Assembly (NCBI GenBank): GCA_938041705.1
Contig: CALISP010000289.1
Location: forward strand, 1 to 10,299
From: an uncultured Cocleimonas sp.
GTDB taxonomy: Bacteria > Pseudomonadota > Gammaproteobacteria > Thiotrichales > Thiotrichaceae
Direction: 5' to 3'
Length of the DNA: 10,299 nucleotides
In this document: one piece after another, positions 6,684 through 10,299 of the stretch
Layout of the letters: each line of letters starts with the position of its first letter
Position numbering within the stretch: the stretch's first letter is position 1
Notes under the pieces: model-generated
Database searches by the model: none
What the model was told of the DNA's origin: nothing
Seen by the model: only the letters and a program-made list of their open reading frames with translations
Program-made: the position numbers and the translations under genes

Positions 6684-7580
6684 CTATTGCAACTTTGCAG
6701 GAGCATATAATTGTTGTTTAATTTCATTATAATCTGGATGGTTTTTAGAAATAATTTCCTGTCTCAATAACAAGTCAATATTGACTAAATTACAGTTATT
6801 CTTAAATTCATCTGTTGTATCGGTTAAATGAGCCATTTCCTCGAGAGGCATTAATATAAACTCATCAACTTCCCCATCCGTATTTTCAGGTATAAAATCC
6901 TCAGGTAGCCATAAATCATAATTGAATAAAGTATCACTATTCATTCCCAATAGGTTATTTACTGATGCTTTAGGGCTTTTTTGAAGTTTATTTTTTCCTA
7001 AATAATTTATTTCACTCACTAATGTTGCTTGTCTTGATAATTGTTCAGAGATATTTGCTTCTTCAGCGGATTCTTTTACAAGATTATCAATCAAACTTAT
7101 TCCAGCAGGCTGACCACCCGCTACAATTTGATCAAGCTTTCCTGGCCAAAAAGGCTTGTCCTTAGTTCGTCGAGCTATCCAGATGTAGATTCCATCTGAC
7201 TTCTTTACAAGCCCATTCAAATGGACTCCAAATGATCTTACACCGAAATATGAGACAGCCGCTCTTTCCATATGAAAACAAGGAAACTCTCCAAAAGTAT
7301 TAGTTATTGCATAGGTCTCATCAACCCAAGATTGAATAATTCCATTTTTGTGCAAAGTTTCAATGATAGGAGTAATAGCAACTGTTCGAGACTCTGATGT
7401 TGTTAATGATTCAACGAAACCAAATTCATGTGGGAAAATCTCAAAAACAGCATTAAAAGGTTTTAATACCTCAACAAATTCTTTTTTGGCCCAACCAATC
7501 AATTTACCTGACACTTTGAATGGTACGTAACCTTCAATGGAAAAATCATTACAACTTTGAATGTGATCGATATAGCTCAT
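6684..7580 (-). CDS. DUF4743 Nudix hydrolase (Tnr3/YJR142W type)
   Basis: The N-terminal half (1-120) matches the DUF4743 layout, with RAAVSYFGVRSFGVHLNGLV (106-125) leading into the Nudix fold. Next come IYIWIARR (131-138), WPGKLDQIVAGGQPAG (145-160) and the Nudix helix NLVKESAEEANI (166-177), then DLWLPEDFIPENTDGEVDEF (222-241). The box is non-canonical: Ile161 replaces the first Glu, Lys169 the Arg and Asn176 the Gly. The key metal-binding Glu170, Glu173 and Glu174 are kept. This pattern is typical of the subfamily. Fungal and plant relatives hydrolyse damaged (oxo/oxy) thiamin diphosphate, so a cofactor clean-up role is likely but inferred. No clear ribosome binding site precedes the ATG at 7580. 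It is divergent from the lipoprotein gene and is followed by the aminopeptidase. Confidence 0.88.
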   Translation of the reverse strand: MSYIDHIQSCNDFSIEGYVPFKVSGKLIGWAKKEFVEVLKPFNAVFEIFPHEFGFVESLTTSESRTVAITPIIETLHKNGIIQSWVDETYAITNTFGEFPCFHMERAAVSYFGVRSFGVHLNGLVKKSDGIYIWIARRTKDKPFWPGKLDQIVAGGQPAGISLIDNLVKESAEEANISEQLSRQATLVSEINYLGKNKLQKSPKASVNNLLGMNSDTLFNYDLWLPEDFIPENTDGEVDEFILMPLEEMAHLTDTTDEFKNNCNLVNIDLLLRQEIISKNHPDYNEIKQQLYAPAKLQ

Positions 7581-7897
7581 ATTAATTGAATTTTAACATT
7601 ACTTTGCAATAAATAACTCAACTTAAATACGCAAACCATTCAATCAACAAACGAATAAAACTAACACTACTAAAAAGAAGAAATTTTGTTAAAAATAATA
7701 GTAAGAAACTACTCTTTAACTGTAAAAAACAAAATCATCTGACCTTTGATCTTAAGAAAAACTCCATTTACTTACATATTGCTCACTCACCAAGATCTAC
7801 ATAAAAATACTCTGTAAGCTTCTTTTTATTAAATTTATGGTCGTGGATTCTTACTCCACACAAAAAAATAAACTACCAGCAACAGAAAGGATTCTGC
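7581..7897. promoter_or_regulatory. Divergent intergenic region between the Nudix and lipoprotein genes
   Basis: These 317 AT-rich bases must hold the start signals for both divergent genes. I see no gene here. For the plus strand, a weak promoter candidate is TTGCTC (7779-7784), 17 bases, TAAAAA (7802-7807). A 5-bp hairpin, GTGGA/TCCAC (7843-7847 and 7855-7859), would lie in the leader. A good ribosome binding site, AAAGGA (7886-7891), stands 6 bases before the lipoprotein ATG. No convincing minus-strand promoter was found. Confidence 0.4.
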
Positions 7898-10299
7898 ATG
7901 AACAACAACTCATTCAAGTTGATACTACTCTCGTCGATTTCAATTTTATTATCTGCCTGTGGAGGTGGAGGCTCTTCTCAGAGCAATGAACAAAATAATG
8001 TTCAAGATAATGATTCAACTCCTACTGTTGCTAGACCTCAACCAAGAGCTTTAGGTACTAACAACTGGACTAACGCTAAATTAATTCAAACCTCAAGCCC
8101 AATGCTTAATAACATTGAAATAGTTGGATCAAAGTTAATTATTAATGTGGAATCTGCAGACATTACTCAAGGAGCACATCTTCAGATCTATCTAAATACT
8201 GATAATAAGCCTGAAACGGGATTTCAGTTTGAAGATGAAGCTTGGGAAGAAAGCGGTGTAGATTTCCTTATTGAAGATGGAGATTTATTCAAGTCTACAG
8301 CTAACAATACTGGATGGAATTGGAATGTAAATATTGGTGCTATCGATTATACAATTAATACTGATACTGCAAGTGCAAAAATAGACCTATCTATTCTTGG
8401 TGATATCTGTAACAACCTAAAAATAGGTGTTATGACACGTGATGAGTTCTGGGACATATCTACATTCAGTCCTGCATCAACACAAATGCAAACGCTTAGC
8501 GTTTCTTATTGTAATACTCAAACAATAGATACCGTAAACCCTGAAATAACTCTACTTGGTGCCAATCCATTAAACTTAAATATCAATGATACATTTAATG
8601 ATCCTGGCGCAAGTGCAACTGACAATATTGATGGAGACATTACAAGCCGAATCATCCCTAAATCTTCCGTAAATACAGCAATAGCAGGCACGTATGAGGT
8701 GTCATATTTAGTCACTGATATAGCAGGTAATTCTACCAATATCTCACGGATGGTAATTGTCAGCGAAGATGTCACAACTGAAGGAATTGTAATAGACGGT
8801 AATACCACTGATTGGAATGATATTCCAACGTTCAGTAGTTCTTCTAATGCCATCATGAAGGTATCTGACGATGAAGAAAAACTATATATACTAATCACTT
8901 CAAGTAACCTTGGAACCAACACTCAAATACTAATAGACACTGATAACAACGTTGTAACGGGCTTAGAATTATCAGCACAGGTTAATGCTTGGGTTGCTGG
9001 TGCGGATTATATGATAGAAAACAACGATCTAGATAAATCAACCAGTAATACTGGCTGGTCTTGGGATTATGGAATAACACCTATTGAATATATAAAAACA
9101 TCTGATACTTTAGAAATTGCAATTAAGAAATCTGACTTCAATTCCTTAGCAAATAACATTCCTATGGGCTTTGTTAGCAGAACAGCAGATTGGAATGTGA
9201 ATTATATTTTACCCTTACAAGACTTGCCTGTTTACACAATGCAATTTGCTAATGAAGTGAATCCTATTAGAGCTAATGATGATTCTACAACCACAGAAAA
9301 TGACACTAATGTAATAATTAATGTACTAGGTAATGACATATCTTCAACAAGTAGCGCTTTAAGTATTAGTCTTGCTTCACAACCATCGTCTGGAAATGCA
9401 ATAATTTCTCAAAACAAAATTGTATATACTCCTAATACAGAATTCACAGGTATTGTAACGTTTAAATACAACGTAACTGATACTAATGATAATACTGATA
9501 CGGCGACTGTAAAGGTTATTGTTACAGCACCCGTTGTAACAAATACTGCACCAGAAGCTAAAAACGATTCTGTTAATACAACAGAGAATCAAACTATCAA
9601 CATTCGAGTATTAAACAATGATACAGATGCTGATGGTGATTTATTAACATTAGTTTCTGTTTCTAATCCTCCAAACGGTAATGCTGTGAGAACAGGTACT
9701 TCTATCGATTACACACCAGCTTCAGGATTCTCAGGTACTGAAACGTTTACATATAACATCAGTGATGGAAATGGAGGATCAGATATTGCAACGGTCACTG
9801 TTATAGTAAATCCATTACCTAACACAGCTCCAGTAGCAAAAAATGACTCAGCAACAACTATCGGAATCAATACAAAACAAATAGCAGTGCTTGATAATGA
9901 TACTGATGTTGACGGTGATGTCTTAGAGCTAATAAGTTTTACTCAACCTGTTAATGGAGTGGTAACAAGATTAACACCCACTTCTTCGGTTCTCACCTAT
10001 ACCCCTGTGACAATTACTTCTGGTACCGATACTTTTACTTATACAATTATTGATAATAACGGTGGAAGTGATACAGCAACAGTTACAGTCACTATACCTC
10101 CAAACAATTTCCCTGATGCTGTAGAAGATGTCTCTGATGTTTTCTTCAATAAAACTAAAACTATCAATGTATTAAGTAATGATACGGACCCTGATGGAGA
10201 TACTTTAAGTGTTCAATCAATTGTGCAACCTCCAGTTGGATTCGCTAGATTAAACAACAATGGCACAATCTTTTTCAACCCACAAAACAACGTTGGCAG
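7898..10299 (+). CDS. Large surface lipoprotein: duplicated CBM9/DOMON-like modules, DUF5011-like and cadherin-like repeats (3' end outside window)
   Basis: A single open frame of 800 codons runs off the right edge. Residues 1-21 form a lipoprotein signal, MNNNSFKLILLSSISILLSAC. Cys21 is the lipidation site, and Gly at +2 suggests the outer membrane. Residues about 55-208 and 296-448 are two copies of one module, each with a TDN...TG loop (Asp102, Asp349) and NTGWxW (Trp140, Trp387). The second opens IDGNTTDWNDIP, typical of CBM9/DOMON-like folds. Between them, 214-290 is a DUF5011-type Ig-like domain (DPGASATDNIDGDIT). From 457 on come cadherin-like repeats. No catalytic domain is visible, so adhesion or glycan binding is only a guess. 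The start has AAAGGA 6 bases upstream. The gene faces away from the housekeeping cluster. Confidence 0.88.
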   Translation, partial: MNNNSFKLILLSSISILLSACGGGGSSQSNEQNNVQDNDSTPTVARPQPRALGTNNWTNAKLIQTSSPMLNNIEIVGSKLIINVESADITQGAHLQIYLNTDNKPETGFQFEDEAWEESGVDFLIEDGDLFKSTANNTGWNWNVNIGAIDYTINTDTASAKIDLSILGDICNNLKIGVMTRDEFWDISTFSPASTQMQTLSVSYCNTQTIDTVNPEITLLGANPLNLNINDTFNDPGASATDNIDGDITSRIIPKSSVNTAIAGTYEVSYLVTDIAGNSTNISRMVIVSEDVTTEGIVIDGNTTDWNDIPTFSSSSNAIMKVSDDEEKLYILITSSNLGTNTQILIDTDNNVVTGLELSAQVNAWVAGADYMIENNDLDKSTSNTGWSWDYGITPIEYIKTSDTLEIAIKKSDFNSLANNIPMGFVSRTADWNVNYILPLQDLPVYTMQFANEVNPIRANDDSTTTENDTNVIINVLGNDISSTSSALSISLASQPSSGNAIISQNKIVYTPNTEFTGIVTFKYNVTDTNDNTDTATVKVIVTAPVVTNTAPEAKNDSVNTTENQTINIRVLNNDTDADGDLLTLVSVSNPPNGNAVRTGTSIDYTPASGFSGTETFTYNISDGNGGSDIATVTVIVNPLPNTAPVAKNDSATTIGINTKQIAVLDNDTDVDGDVLELISFTQPVNGVVTRLTPTSSVLTYTPVTITSGTDTFTYTIIDNNGGSDTATVTVTIPPNNFPDAVEDVSDVFFNKTKTINVLSNDTDPDGDTLSVQSIVQPPVGFARLNNNGTIFFNPQNNVG
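9266..10299 (+). repeat. Array of cadherin-like tandem domains in the lipoprotein
   Basis: Four units of about 85-95 residues start near residues 457, 552, 645 and 739 of the lipoprotein; the last is cut by the window edge. The shared pattern is (P)xAxxD, then VLxND near residue 25, an Asp-rich loop, then YTP and an F-Y-x-(I/V)-x-D strand ending TATVTV. Units 2-4 carry the loop NDTDxDGD, suited to calcium binding. Unit 1 has GNDISSTSS instead and lacks it. The units are diverged at DNA level, so this is an old duplication. Confidence 0.8.

Noticed and set aside
8518..9592. Minus-strand frames opposite the lipoprotein gene (8518-8922 and 9377-9592)
   Set aside because: They lie opposite a well-supported domain-rich reading frame and their sequences look like reverse translations of Thr/Asn/Asp-rich repeats.
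9266..10299. Possible CRISPR-like or DNA-level tandem repeat
   Set aside because: The repetition is only visible in the protein; the DNA of the units is diverged and in frame.
1..10299. A new defence, mobile or biosynthetic system
   Set aside because: No transposase, integrase, nuclease, toxin-antitoxin or reverse transcriptase genes are visible, and the gene set is housekeeping plus one surface lipoprotein.

Overview
The window looks like chromosome of a low-GC gammaproteobacterium. The evidence is the gene order on the minus strand, read right to left: cmk, rpsA, ihfB, lapB, pyrF. This is the classic gammaproteobacterial order, and each protein is recognisable by its motifs. The DNA is clearly AT-rich throughout. 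I cannot name a genus from the sequence.

Layout: 1-327 is the N-terminal part of pyrF (OMP decarboxylase), cut by the window edge. 592-1796 is lapB, the TPR/rubredoxin-like regulator of LPS synthesis. It is split by a -1 frame change at a run of ten A. 1908-2213 is ihfB (IHF beta). 2341-2376 is a strong rho-independent terminator behind rpsA. 2422-4086 is rpsA (ribosomal protein S1, six S1 domains), with a long leader. 4347-5045 is cmk (CMP kinase). 5228-6619 is an M17 leucyl-aminopeptidase-type enzyme with all metal ligands in place. 6684-7580 is a DUF4743 Nudix hydrolase of the Tnr3/YJR142W kind. All of these are on the minus strand. After a 317-base divergent intergenic region, one open reading frame on the plus strand runs from 7898 off the right edge (at least 800 codons). 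It encodes a large secreted lipoprotein with two copies of a CBM9/DOMON-like module around a DUF5011-type domain, then at least four cadherin-like repeats.

How the genes fit together: the left two thirds is housekeeping. It covers pyrimidine nucleotide supply (pyrF, cmk), translation (rpsA), nucleoid architecture (ihfB) and envelope LPS control (lapB). The Nudix and aminopeptidase genes may be co-transcribed and would do clean-up or turnover of damaged cofactor and peptides. The lipoprotein is accessory and probably faces the cell surface.

Most notable signals: (1) the lapB frame break falls exactly on an A-AAA-AAG slippery heptamer inside an A10 run; (2) a 22-bp near-identical motif (20/22) lies in the same orientation 36-44 bases upstream of the two pyrimidine genes, pyrF and cmk; (3) there is a 20-bp-arm inverted repeat between cmk and rpsA, and a hairpin just ahead of the rpsA start; (4) the lipoprotein carries an internal module duplication with exact spacing. 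I see no CRISPR array, tRNA, rRNA, intact insertion sequence or defence-system gene set.
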